Shown one piece after another: positions 41,559 to 49,154 of a stretch of DNA of 50,416 bases. Position 1 is the stretch's first letter. Every line of letters begins with the position of its first letter. Source of the DNA: a virus; IMG/VR virus record IMGVR_UViG_3300033145_001556, positions 1 through 50,416 of that record. One strand, written 5' to 3'. A model generated the notes under the pieces. It was given only the letters and a program-made list of their open reading frames with translations. It ran no database searches and had not been told where the DNA came from. Position numbers and translations under genes: made by a program.

Positions 41559-41596
41559 GCAGGGCTGTCGCCAGGGTGCAGGGCTGTCGCCAGGGT
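41559..41596. repeat. Two perfect 19-bp direct repeats
   Basis: GCAGGGCTGTCGCCAGGGT occurs twice head-to-tail, followed by a partial third copy (GCAG). It lies in a gap of about 190 bases between a small virion gene and a pair of tiny membrane genes. It may be an operator or a chance duplication. Confidence 0.6.
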
Positions 41597-41660
41597 GCAG
41601 AAGTGTCACCTCGGCCTGAAGTAGGCCCCACGCGCCACCGTTGCTCGACGCCTGGGCGAG

Positions 41661-41813
41661 TCAGTCTCCCCGCTTCCCCCGCCTTCTCCGCACCCGCCGC
41701 CACAATTTGTCAGCCTTCTGGGTATCAGCCCAGCCCCGGTACCAGTAGCCCAGCCCGAACCCCACGAAGAGCACGGCCACGGTCACGACGCGGATCCAGA
41801 CCGGCTCGATCAT
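41661..41813 (-). CDS. Tiny membrane protein with a basic tail
   Basis: 50 aa. The helix VWIRVVTVAVLFVGFGLGYW spans the membrane; the C-terminus is very basic (KLWRRVRRRRGKRG). The ATG overlaps the stop of the 55-aa membrane gene (ATGA). A holin, antiholin or envelope role is possible; the main lysis cassette is elsewhere. Confidence 0.55.
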   Translation of the reverse strand: MIEPVWIRVVTVAVLFVGFGLGYWYRGWADTQKADKLWRRVRRRRGKRGD

Positions 41814-41977
41814 GTGTGCCCGCCAACGTACATCCACGCGACGCAGGCGGCCACCACGCCGATGCCGACCACCAGGAGAACGAGGTAGGCCAGCAGCAGC
41901 GGCTTCCCGAGTCGCCGAAGAGCCGACTGCTTGACCACGGCCCACACGGTGGCAGGTGCCGGTTGCTGCTCGGTCAC
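41810..41977 (-). CDS. Tiny membrane protein, partner of the 50-aa protein
   Basis: 55 aa from GTG. A Gln/Pro N-terminus leads to RRLGKPLLLAYLVLLVVGIG and VVAACVAWMYV, one long membrane helix. Coupled to the 50-aa gene by ATGA, so the two probably act together in the membrane. Confidence 0.5.
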   Translation of the reverse strand: MTEQQPAPATVWAVVKQSALRRLGKPLLLAYLVLLVVGIGVVAACVAWMYVGGHT

Positions 41978-42339
41978 GGGCTCACCAATGCCACGGGGGC
42001 GGGGTCACCCTCATCGCGAGCACCGCTCCAACGAGCAACTCCAGACGCGTCGGCACGGACGGAGGCTAGTGCCGGGCGCGGACGCTGTGAAGGTGCCAGT
42101 CGCCGGAAAGCAGGGGGCCGGGGGAGGCTTCTGCTTCGTCGACGACTGGCGATCCTTGGAACGGTGGATTCGCCAGAAGCTTGAGGGTGCGCCGGCCGGC
42201 AGCGAGGGAGGAACGCGAACTTGAGGGAATCGCGCCCTCGGGGGGAGTATGTATGGCTACCGGCCGGCGCGCGCGGACGCTACCACGCCGCTGCGCGGCG
42301 GGACTGCCGGATCGGTGCCGTGTGGGAACTTGCGCCCAC
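41978..42339. other. Gap downstream of terminase with a GC-rich inverted repeat
   Basis: No convincing gene. It holds GCGCCGGCCGG (42190-42200) and CCGGCCGGCGC (42260-42270), an inverted repeat about 60 bases apart, each arm itself nearly palindromic. A role as terminator or operator is possible; there is no T-run. Confidence 0.3.
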
Positions 42340-43911
42340 CTAGAACCCGCCCGTGTCCGCCATGGCCCGCCCCGTCGCGTCCGAGCTCCCGCCGCTCTCG
42401 CCCTCGAAGGCCCGCTCCCCGTGGTCCCAGAGGTGCACGGTCATGTCGACCTGGTCGTCGGCGGGATCGCCGACCCCGGTGAAGCGACAGACCTCGTCGA
42501 GGTAGCCGTCGAGCCAGGGGAGGTCGGCCTTGGCCAGGTTCACGCGAGCTCGGTCGCGGTCGAGCCAAGGCGCTTCGGGATGCGCGTTCACCTCCTGCTC
42601 GAGAGCCGCGAAGGCCGGGTCAGCGCTGGCGCCCTGCTCGGGCACGATGATGCGCCCGCGGTTCCAGGCGGCGGCGGGCATCTGCGAGCGCACGAACTTC
42701 GACGTGTCGGGGTGCGTCTCGATGATGGTCAGGTCGCGGTTCAGGCGGCGGAGCGTCTGCGGCACCGACTTGAAGGCCCCCACGGACTCGATGACGATCG
42801 GGGTCAGCGGGAAGCCCAGCCGCTCGAGCCGGAACTCCAGCGCCAGCAGGAAGTCGACCAGGTCGGGTACCTCGAGCTGCACCTGCCACACCCGGCGGAC
42901 GTACAGGCGCATCTCGTCGCTCCACCCCCAGTACGCGCCGATCCCGATGGCGGAGTGGTCGGCGGACGTCTTCTCGGTGGCGGCCGGGTCGACGGCGATC
43001 GCGAGGCGGGCGCCCTTCAGGTTCAGCGGTACCGGGTACCGCGCCGGGTCCCGGAACAGCAGCGAGCCCTGGGGCCGCGGGCGCTGCATGTATTGCGACC
43101 ACCAATTGTACTCCTCGATGTCCGCGCGGATGGTGCCAAGGGCGTCCAGCCCGAATCGCTGGGGCCAGAGCGGCTGCCCCTGGGTGTTGATGGCGGGGAG
43201 GGTGATGCGCCGCCAGCGCTTGTCGCCACGCTTGGCGGCCTGGGCGGCGATACGGGCAATGAGGTCGTCATCGTTCCAGCGCTGGTGTGTGATGATGGCC
43301 GACCCGCCCGGCTCAAGGCGGTTGCGTAGCGTGCCCGTGTACCAGTCCCACACCTCCCGCCGACGCGCCGCGCTCTCGGCCTCCGCGCGGTCCTTGAAGG
43401 GGTCATCGATGACCAAGACGTTGACGCCCTTGCCGGTGACGTTGCCCTTGCGGCCGACGGCCAGGAACCCACCGCCGCCGGCGACCTGCCAGAAGCGGGC
43501 GCTCGCCGACGGGTCGAAGGCGTCCTCGAGGGTCTGCTCCTGGCCGACGAAGATGCCGGCCCGGGCCGCGGTGGCTCGCGCGATCTTCGACTGGTCGCGT
43601 GCGAAGTCGCCGGAGTAGGTGGCGTAAGTGACGATGTGGGTGGGGTTCCAGCGCAGGTGGCGCGCGGCGCCGTGGAAGACGATCTCCGACTTGCCGTGGC
43701 GTGGCGGAGCCTCGACCAGGGCGAAGACCTCCTCCCCGCGCTCGATGTCATCCCAGAGGTCGAGCACCGGCTGCAGGTGCCGGGGTGCGACGTACCAGGG
43801 AGTGGTCCGCTCGATGAAGAGCCCGAGGTCGGTGCGGGCGCGTCGCTCGTCGAGGCGCCAGCGCACCATGGCGCGCGACCGGACGCTGCCGTCAAGCTCG
43901 ACTGGGGTCAC
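42340..43911 (-). CDS. terL: Terminase large subunit
   Basis: 523 aa from GTG. Walker A is EAPPRHGKSE (about residues 68-77) and Walker B VNVLVIDDPF (about 163-172). The nuclease part has IAVDPAATEKTSADHSAIGI with the first catalytic Asp, and later VNLAKADLPWLDGYLDEVCRF-type text. The enzyme packages phage DNA into the prohead by ATP hydrolysis and cuts concatemers. It overlaps the small-subunit gene by 20 bases. Confidence 0.9.
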   Translation of the reverse strand: MTPVELDGSVRSRAMVRWRLDERRARTDLGLFIERTTPWYVAPRHLQPVLDLWDDIERGEEVFALVEAPPRHGKSEIVFHGAARHLRWNPTHIVTYATYSGDFARDQSKIARATAARAGIFVGQEQTLEDAFDPSASARFWQVAGGGGFLAVGRKGNVTGKGVNVLVIDDPFKDRAEAESAARRREVWDWYTGTLRNRLEPGGSAIITHQRWNDDDLIARIAAQAAKRGDKRWRRITLPAINTQGQPLWPQRFGLDALGTIRADIEEYNWWSQYMQRPRPQGSLLFRDPARYPVPLNLKGARLAIAVDPAATEKTSADHSAIGIGAYWGWSDEMRLYVRRVWQVQLEVPDLVDFLLALEFRLERLGFPLTPIVIESVGAFKSVPQTLRRLNRDLTIIETHPDTSKFVRSQMPAAAWNRGRIIVPEQGASADPAFAALEQEVNAHPEAPWLDRDRARVNLAKADLPWLDGYLDEVCRFTGVGDPADDQVDMTVHLWDHGERAFEGESGGSSDATGRAMADTGGF

Positions 43912-44398
43912 CGTTGCCCCGCTCCCGTAGGCGCTCGGGCGTCCTGCCAGAGTTGAGGTACTCCCTCATCTCCTCGTCCGTCCACTCCTCGAGTGGATCC
44001 CTGTGGACGTGCACCTCGTGCTTCTGCCGCTGCCAGAGTTCGCCCATGTGCTCGAGGATGGTGCGCAGCGCCTGCACGCGGTCGTTGCCGTCGGCCTCAC
44101 CGATCTGCCGGAGGCGGACTCGCACCAGGTTCACGAGCGCCTGGCGGTCCTCGGTGGTCAGCTCGAGCAGGCGGGATGCCTCCGCCGACATGTCGCGGAC
44201 CGACACCTCCGACAGCTCCCACTCCTCCGCGAGCTCGGCGGCGGTGGTGCCGCGCTCCCACTCGCCCGCGGCCATCAGCATGGCGATTCGGTAGACCCTC
44301 CGGGTCTTGGTGTTGCGGTCGGCACGCGTGCGCGCGCTGCGCGGGTTGCTGGTGGGTGGGGGTGCCTTGGCGCCCCTCTTCTTGGTGTCCGACCGCAT
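43892..44398 (-). CDS. Terminase small subunit
   Basis: 168 aa. A helix-turn-helix (GTTAAELAEEWELSEVSVRD) follows a basic N-terminus; a helical oligomerisation part and acidic C-terminus follow. Small terminase subunits bind the packaging site. The gene sits just before the large subunit and heads its unit, with GTGCTACACT 11 bases before the ATG. Confidence 0.7.
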   Translation of the reverse strand: MRSDTKKRGAKAPPPTSNPRSARTRADRNTKTRRVYRIAMLMAAGEWERGTTAAELAEEWELSEVSVRDMSAEASRLLELTTEDRQALVNLVRVRLRQIGEADGNDRVQALRTILEHMGELWQRQKHEVHVHRDPLEEWTDEEMREYLNSGRTPERLRERGNGDPSRA

Positions 44399-44409
44399 GG
44401 CCGGGTATG

Positions 44410-44415
44410 AGTGTA
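44410..44415 (-). promoter_or_regulatory. TANNCT-type -10 element (TACACT) for the terminase unit
   Basis: Minus-strand GTTCAG-TGCTACACT lies 11 bases before the ATG. Read on the plus strand, CTGAACGC overlaps the same place (44419-44426). Confidence 0.4.
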
Positions 44416-44543
44416 GCACTGAACGCCGGAGCAGTGGCGTCCGGTAGAGGGCTGGATGTTTGACGAGACCCTCGCGGACGCTCACGATCGGGCAGTCCAA
44501 CGAGTGGCGGCCCCCCTCTCGCGATGACCTGAAGGAGGTCCCC

Positions 44544-44717
44544 ATGAAGCGAATCCAGTCCTCGAGGCCGTCAACTCTGAACCAGCCACGCAACGTCTGC
44601 GTCGCACTGCCGGCCAAGCCTTGGTTGCCGATCGAGAAGTTCGGCGCAGTGTTGCTCGGTGCGGCGGTGCTGGCGTTCGCCGTTGGCGCGGCGCAACGCT
44701 TGGCAGCGCAGTCCTAG
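44544..44717 (+). CDS. Small plus-strand membrane protein
   Basis: 57 aa with a perfect ribosome site (AAGGAGGT) five bases before the ATG. A polar N-terminus leads to one membrane helix (FGAVLLGAAVLAFAVGAAQ). It stands alone on the plus strand between terminase and regulator genes, so it may be an accessory gene of the prophage. Function unknown. Confidence 0.6.
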   Translation: MKRIQSSRPSTLNQPRNVCVALPAKPWLPIEKFGAVLLGAAVLAFAVGAAQRLAAQS

Positions 44718-44764
44718 CCCCTGGCCGGGCTACTTCGGGACAGAGAGACTGGCTCCCCGCGCCA

Positions 44765-45760
44765 TCAGCCGTCCCTGAACTCCCTCAGCGCCCCCGGCTG
44801 CGCCTCCAGCTTCGCGAGCGCCTTCTGCTGGATCTGCCTCACCCGCTCCTTCGTGAGGTTGAGCATCACCGCGGTGGCCTCCATGGTCACCCCGCCGAGC
44901 TCGGCCACGTCGAGCAGACAGGTCTCGCCGAGCTCCCAAGGCTCGATGTCCGGGAAGAGGAGCTTGATACTGCCGCGGCCGCGCCCCGCCTCGAGGTACA
45001 GGTGGTACTTGCAGGAGACGAACGGGCAGGGGCGAGGGCCGTCCATGCAGTCCGCTCGGGTCCGCGGCTTCCAGCAGCAGTCGGTTTCCGGGTACTCAGC
45101 CCGGCCCCGCTTGAGCTGGCGCTTCAAGATGCGGGATCCCGTGATGGTCTTGGGCCGGGTCGGATGCCGGCGCTTGGAGGCGCCGCCCTGGATGTCCCGT
45201 GCTCGTGGCGTCTTCGGCGGCGGGAGGGGTTCGGGTGGGGGCGGGGCGGCGGCGGCCTCGAACGACCGGCGCGTCTTCCGCGGCTTCTCCGGGGCGCACG
45301 GGGCGTTTGGCTTGGGCTGGCATGGCGGCGCCTTCGAACGGTCCGTCTCGCTTGGCGTATCGGCGAGCCTTGTGCGGACGGGTGACGGACTTCGGTAGGT
45401 CGGGTCCTCGCGCCGGACCGCCTGCGTCAGCCACTCCCCGAACTCCCCCAGGGTTGGCGTGTCGAGCCACTTCTGCAGCACGCTCTGGAGGAACTGGACC
45501 TTCCAGTGATGGCGACCCGACCGCTTCGCCTTCGCTCGGCGACTCGATTCGCGACTGCTCTGCAGGCACGTCTCGCATCTCGTGTGCCCGGGGACGGGCG
45601 CCTTGCCGCACCGGCAACGCCCGCGGTCCCGATTCTTCCGGCGCTGGCTTCGGCGGTACTCGCGCCGCTTGGCCCGCGCGCACTCGCGACAGGTGTACAG
45701 CTGGCTGGGGAAGAAGTTCTCCGAGTCGTTCTCCCCACAACGGCAGACGTACTTGGGCAC
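44765..45760 (-). CDS. Sigma-region-4-like regulator with N-terminal zinc motifs
   Basis: 331 aa from GTG. The N-terminus has several CxC/CxxC groups (CRCGENDSENFF, YTCRECARAKRRE, CRCGKAPVPGHTRCETC). A Pro/Lys-rich middle follows. The C-terminal ~75 residues (RPCPFVSCKYHLYL, then SIKLLFPDIEPWEL) end with GVTMEATAVMLNLTKERVRQ, the helix-turn-helix of sigma-70 region 4. No region 2 is seen, so it is probably an anti- or co-sigma or a promoter-specific activator. It may serve the TANNCT promoters; that is inference. Confidence 0.65.
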   Translation of the reverse strand: MPKYVCRCGENDSENFFPSQLYTCRECARAKRREYRRSQRRKNRDRGRCRCGKAPVPGHTRCETCLQSSRESSRRAKAKRSGRHHWKVQFLQSVLQKWLDTPTLGEFGEWLTQAVRREDPTYRSPSPVRTRLADTPSETDRSKAPPCQPKPNAPCAPEKPRKTRRSFEAAAAPPPPEPLPPPKTPRARDIQGGASKRRHPTRPKTITGSRILKRQLKRGRAEYPETDCCWKPRTRADCMDGPRPCPFVSCKYHLYLEAGRGRGSIKLLFPDIEPWELGETCLLDVAELGGVTMEATAVMLNLTKERVRQIQQKALAKLEAQPGALREFRDG

Positions 45761-45778
45761 GACCGCATCTCCGCCGCA

Positions 45779-46279
45779 TCAGCGCCGGCGGAGCTCCTGC
45801 TCGCACGCGAAGGCCAGGGCGACGGCGTCCGCGGCGTCCTTGCGGAGCCGCTTCCGACCGGTCAGCAGCTGCACGCGCTGCTTGATGGGCGCCTTGCCGG
45901 CGCGCCCTGCTCCCGGACCGAGCAGGGCGATCTTGGCGCGCGCGGGGCTGACCTCGAGGTAGGGGACGCCGTAGGCGAGGCAGCAGCCCTTGGCGAGGCC
46001 CACCACCTGGTTGACCTTCGAGGTGTCCGCCGTGAACCGGTCGCTCTTCGCTTGGGACACCTGAGCCTGCTCCTGGTGCTCGATGCACAGCGCCAGGGGG
46101 CGGTGAGCCCGGAGCACCCGGGAAAGCGCCGTCCAGATCTGCTCGAGCCGGAGCTTGAGCGGGTCGGCGGGCTTGGTGACGACGGCCTCGACCACCAGCA
46201 CCTCGACGTGCTGGCCCTCGCGCCCAATGACGCTGATGCCAGCCACGAGGCCAGGGTCGAAGCCGCCGTACACGTTCAC
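45779..46279 (-). CDS. RuvC-like Holliday-junction resolvase
   Basis: 166 aa from the GTG overlapping the upstream stop (GTGA); an ATG seven codons earlier is possible. RuvC-type acidic residues appear in order: YGGFDPGLVAGISV (Asp), a central ALCIEHQEQ (Glu), and LRKDAADAVALAFA (two Asp near the end). Such enzymes cut four-way junctions in phage DNA before packaging. Located in the replication block. Confidence 0.75.
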   Translation of the reverse strand: MNVYGGFDPGLVAGISVIGREGQHVEVLVVEAVVTKPADPLKLRLEQIWTALSRVLRAHRPLALCIEHQEQAQVSQAKSDRFTADTSKVNQVVGLAKGCCLAYGVPYLEVSPARAKIALLGPGAGRAGKAPIKQRVQLLTGRKRLRKDAADAVALAFACEQELRRR

Positions 46280-46563
46280 TGTCGCCGGGTCTCCCGGCAT
46301 CGAGCCCGGAACCGCTCCGCCGCCTCCTGGTCGTCCCAATCCCAACTCGTCAGCAGCCACCAGTCGAAGCCCGCCCAATGCTCGCCTGGGTTGCAGTTTG
46401 GACAACCCAGGGGCGCGGTTTGTCGCCGGGTCTCCGGGAGCCAGAACCGGCACTCGCAGTCCGGGCAGACCAACCACTCGGACGCCTCCGGCGGTGGTTC
46501 GGCGTTCTTGCGTGGTGGCATGTCGAGCGCGTAGCCGCCGCGGCTGTTGCGGATGGCGCGCAT
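46276..46563 (-). CDS. Small zinc-ribbon protein
   Basis: 95 aa. LVCPDCECRFW and LGCPNCNPGEHW form a four-Cys zinc ribbon; the rest is Trp- and Arg-rich. Coupled to the resolvase gene downstream and to the 171-aa gene upstream. It may bind nucleic acid or a protein partner. Confidence 0.55.
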   Translation of the reverse strand: MRAIRNSRGGYALDMPPRKNAEPPPEASEWLVCPDCECRFWLPETRRQTAPLGCPNCNPGEHWAGFDWWLLTSWDWDDQEAAERFRARCRETRRQ

Positions 46564-47078
46564 CAGTGAGCGGTGGGGGCTACCGGCTGGCGCTTGCCCT
46601 TCGGGGCCTTCTTGCCGGGTGGGTAGCGCTCCTGACCGGGGTCGCTCCCGGCTTCCGCCTCCGCCGCATCGTCCTCGTCCTCGTCCTCCTGGTCGTCGCC
46701 GGCGTCGTCCTGGTCATTGCTGGCACCTGCAGCCTTGAACAGGTCGCCCTGGCGCTCGTCCGCCGTCATCGGCCGTTCCTCGATGACCTGGTCGTCGCTG
46801 ACCTGAACGAGCTGGACCACGTCCCGGTCCTCGCAGGGCCGCTCGTAGACCTCGATGTCCTCGCCGTCCTTGCCGGTCTGGATGGCCGCGACCAGGTCGC
46901 GCATCGACTGCCGGATGCCCTTGAGGTCGGCGTTGTAGTCCGCCATGGCCTCGCTCTTCTCGGCCTTCTTCGAGAAGAGCGCCTGGTTGACCCCGACCAG
47001 CTTGTCCTTGCGCTGAGCGACCTCCTCGTCGCTGAGGTCGGTCTCCACTCGCTTCTTGAACGTCTTCGGCTTCGCCAT
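46563..47078 (-). CDS. Helical protein with acidic C-terminal tail
   Basis: 171 aa. A helical N-terminal ~80 residues (TDLSDEEVAQRKDKLVGVNQ, DLKGIRQSMRDLVAAIQ) is followed by a short beta part and a long Asp/Glu tail ending in a basic patch. A hairpin GCCGCC/GGCGGC (47095-47111) precedes its ribosome site. No family recognised. Confidence 0.5.
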   Translation of the reverse strand: MAKPKTFKKRVETDLSDEEVAQRKDKLVGVNQALFSKKAEKSEAMADYNADLKGIRQSMRDLVAAIQTGKDGEDIEVYERPCEDRDVVQLVQVSDDQVIEERPMTADERQGDLFKAAGASNDQDDAGDDQEDEDEDDAAEAEAGSDPGQERYPPGKKAPKGKRQPVAPTAH

Positions 47079-47117
47079 CGGATCGGTCCTTTCCGCCGCC
47101 CCTCAGGCGGCCATGAG

Positions 47118-47357
47118 TCAGATTGCGCGCAGGTGCCGCTGCCGGTTGGCCGCGCACCGGTTGGAGTGCTGCTCGGCGATGCGGGCCCGGAGGTGCGCGA
47201 TCTTCCGCTCGAGGCGCCACTTCTGGTCGAGCAGTTCGAGCACCGCGTCGGTGCAGCCGGAGATCAGGCCGAGCTCGCGCTTCACGTGGACGAGCCCCAA
47301 GTGGAGCCCCTGCAGCTCCCTCTGCAGCGACCAGCCCAGCTCGCGCTGCGCCGGCAT
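47118..47357 (-). CDS. Small helical hypothetical protein
   Basis: 79 aa. Mostly helix (VLELLDQKWRLERKIAHLRA). The C-terminus is basic. The start overlaps the upstream stop (TGATG). Part of the replication-region operon; function unknown. Confidence 0.5.
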   Translation of the reverse strand: MPAQRELGWSLQRELQGLHLGLVHVKRELGLISGCTDAVLELLDQKWRLERKIAHLRARIAEQHSNRCAANRQRHLRAI

Positions 47358-47611
47358 CAGTCCTTGTCCTCCACCAGGTCGTCGAGCTCGTCGGGCGGGG
47401 GGCGTGGGGGGCTGACGTTCGGGCAGACGTCCTCGACGTCGAGATCCCAGTCGCGGATCTCCCGCCAGCACAGCTGGCGCACCATGGCCGCGAATGCCTC
47501 CTTCTTGAAACGAGCCAACTTACGGAAGGCCGCCCGTTCCTCGCAGTTGACCATGACCTTCATGACGCAGTTGCGGTGGCGGCCTGGGCCGAGCGCGGGT
47601 TCGTTGTTCAT
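47357..47611 (-). CDS. Small hypothetical protein
   Basis: 84 aa. VMVNCEERAAFRKLARFKKE suggests a ribbon-helix-helix-like or helical DNA-binding part; an acidic tail follows (DELDDLVEDKD). The ATG overlaps the stop of the 57-aa gene (ATGA). Confidence 0.45.
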   Translation of the reverse strand: MNNEPALGPGRHRNCVMKVMVNCEERAAFRKLARFKKEAFAAMVRQLCWREIRDWDLDVEDVCPNVSPPRPPPDELDDLVEDKD

Positions 47612-47781
47612 TCGGGCCTCCTGGGTCGGGCGGGCTTCACCCCGCGGCGAAGTAGCTCCTCGAATACGGCCCGGTGCTGCTGCTCGAGGCGCTTCTGCTC
47701 AGCGCGCAGTTGCGCCAGGTCGCGTCGGCGCGCGTGGTACAGGCCGATCAGGGTCTCGACGGTGCAGTCGATGAGGCTCAC
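47608..47781 (-). CDS. Tiny coiled-coil protein coupled to the helicase gene
   Basis: 57 aa from GTG overlapping the helicase stop (GTGA), ending ATGA with the next gene. Text: MSLIDCTVETLIGLYHARRR then a helix rich in Gln/Glu/Arg. Coupling at both ends supports it; function unknown. Confidence 0.5.
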   Translation of the reverse strand: MSLIDCTVETLIGLYHARRRDLAQLRAEQKRLEQQHRAVFEELLRRGVKPARPRRPE

Positions 47782-49154
47782 AGCGGCTCCTCCCCGTAGG
47801 GCAGCTCCGGCTCTTCCTCGGTGAAGGTCAGGTGCCGCCCGTCGAACTTGCAGCGGTGGACGTCCGGGCCGCAGTGCCGCCCCTTGGCGACCACGAGCTC
47901 GGCTTCGCCCGTCCGCTCCTCCGGCGGCAGATACGGGTCCTGGCGGTGAATGAACATCACCACGTCGGCGTCCTGCTCGAGCGCGCCGCTCTCGCGGAGG
48001 TCGTGCAGCTCCGGGCGCTTGGGGCGCTCACCCTTCTTGGGGCGTGACATCTGCGATAGCGCCAGCACGCACACCCCGAACTCTTTGGCCAGGCGCTTGA
48101 GCTGGCGGCTGATGTGGGTGAGCTCGGTGTTGCGGTTGTCGCCCGGGGCGTCCGCGTCCATCAGCTGGGTGTGGTCGATGATGACCAGCTTCACCTCGAC
48201 CTCCGGGAAGCGCTTGCGCAGCGCCGCGGTGTGGCGCCGGAGCTTGCTGCGGAGCTTGGTGGGGGTGAGCTGAGCGCCGTCGTCGACGATGATGGGTAGG
48301 CGCGCGAGCTCGGCGAGCTGCTCGGTCAGGGCCGACCAGTGAGCGGTGGTCAGTCTGCCGGAGCGCAGGAGCGAGTGCGGGATCCGGGCCCGGCGCGACA
48401 CGCTCCGGAGCATCAGGTCGAGCAGTGGCATCTCCAGGGTGAAGTCGACCACCCCCCAGCCGAGGCTGCCGGCGTGCTCCCCGGCCTGCCTCACCCAGGT
48501 GCTCTTGCCGGCGCCCGGGCGACCCCCCACGAACCACAGGTGACCGGCTTCCATGCCTCCCACGTGGTTGTCCAGGGCGGTGAAGCCCGTCGGCACGCCA
48601 GTGTAGCCCGGTCCGCGCGCGGCGGTCTCGACCCACCGCATCGCCAGGCGGGTCATCTCCTGGTAGTCGGCGACCGTGTCGCGGCCCGGCGCGTCCTCGG
48701 TGGTGATGCGGTAGACGTCGGCCTCGCACCGCTCGAGCCACTCACCGACGTCGCCGACGTCGCCGCGGGCCTCACCCGCCAGCCGCTGGAACACGGCTGC
48801 CGCGCGGCGCGCTCGCGCCAGGTCGAGTACGGTGCGGGCGTGCTGCTCCGGGTGGGCCAGAGTCGGCACGCTGTCGACCAGGTTCAGGATGTACGGGGTG
48901 CCGCCTACCCGTTCGAGCTTGCCCTCGGCCCGCAGGCGGCTGCTGACGGCCACGGTGTCGACCTGCTCGCCTTCGCCCACGAGGTCGACGATGGCTCCCC
49001 ACATCCAGCGGTTCGAGCGGAGGAGGAAGTCGTCCGGCCGTAGCATCGGGAGCAGTTCGTCCAGCGCTTCAGAGCTGAGCATGCAAGCGCTGAGAACCAC
49101 GGCCTCGGCCTCAGGGTCGTGACGGGGCGGAGGTTCCTGGAAGGGGCGGTTCAT
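47778..49154 (-). CDS. dnaB: Replicative DNA helicase (DnaB-like)
   Basis: 458 aa using the ATG that overlaps the upstream stop (ATGA); a GTG three codons earlier also reads in. N-terminal DnaB domain (EAEAVVLSACMLSSEALDEL, YILNLVDSVPT), Walker A GGRPGAGKST, H1a-H2 region (LVIIDHTQLMDAD as Walker B) and H3-like LALSQMSRPKKGERP, then DLRESGALEQDADVVMFIHR. The enzyme unwinds DNA at the replication fork. The upstream initiator gene is its likely loader. Confidence 0.9.
   Translation of the reverse strand: MNRPFQEPPPRHDPEAEAVVLSACMLSSEALDELLPMLRPDDFLLRSNRWMWGAIVDLVGEGEQVDTVAVSSRLRAEGKLERVGGTPYILNLVDSVPTLAHPEQHARTVLDLARARRAAAVFQRLAGEARGDVGDVGEWLERCEADVYRITTEDAPGRDTVADYQEMTRLAMRWVETAARGPGYTGVPTGFTALDNHVGGMEAGHLWFVGGRPGAGKSTWVRQAGEHAGSLGWGVVDFTLEMPLLDLMLRSVSRRARIPHSLLRSGRLTTAHWSALTEQLAELARLPIIVDDGAQLTPTKLRSKLRRHTAALRKRFPEVEVKLVIIDHTQLMDADAPGDNRNTELTHISRQLKRLAKEFGVCVLALSQMSRPKKGERPKRPELHDLRESGALEQDADVVMFIHRQDPYLPPEERTGEAELVVAKGRHCGPDVHRCKFDGRHLTFTEEEPELPYGEEPL

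Noticed and set aside
41465-42184. 239-codon plus-strand frame
   Set aside because: Shadow-like composition and overlaps the better supported tiny membrane genes on the minus strand.
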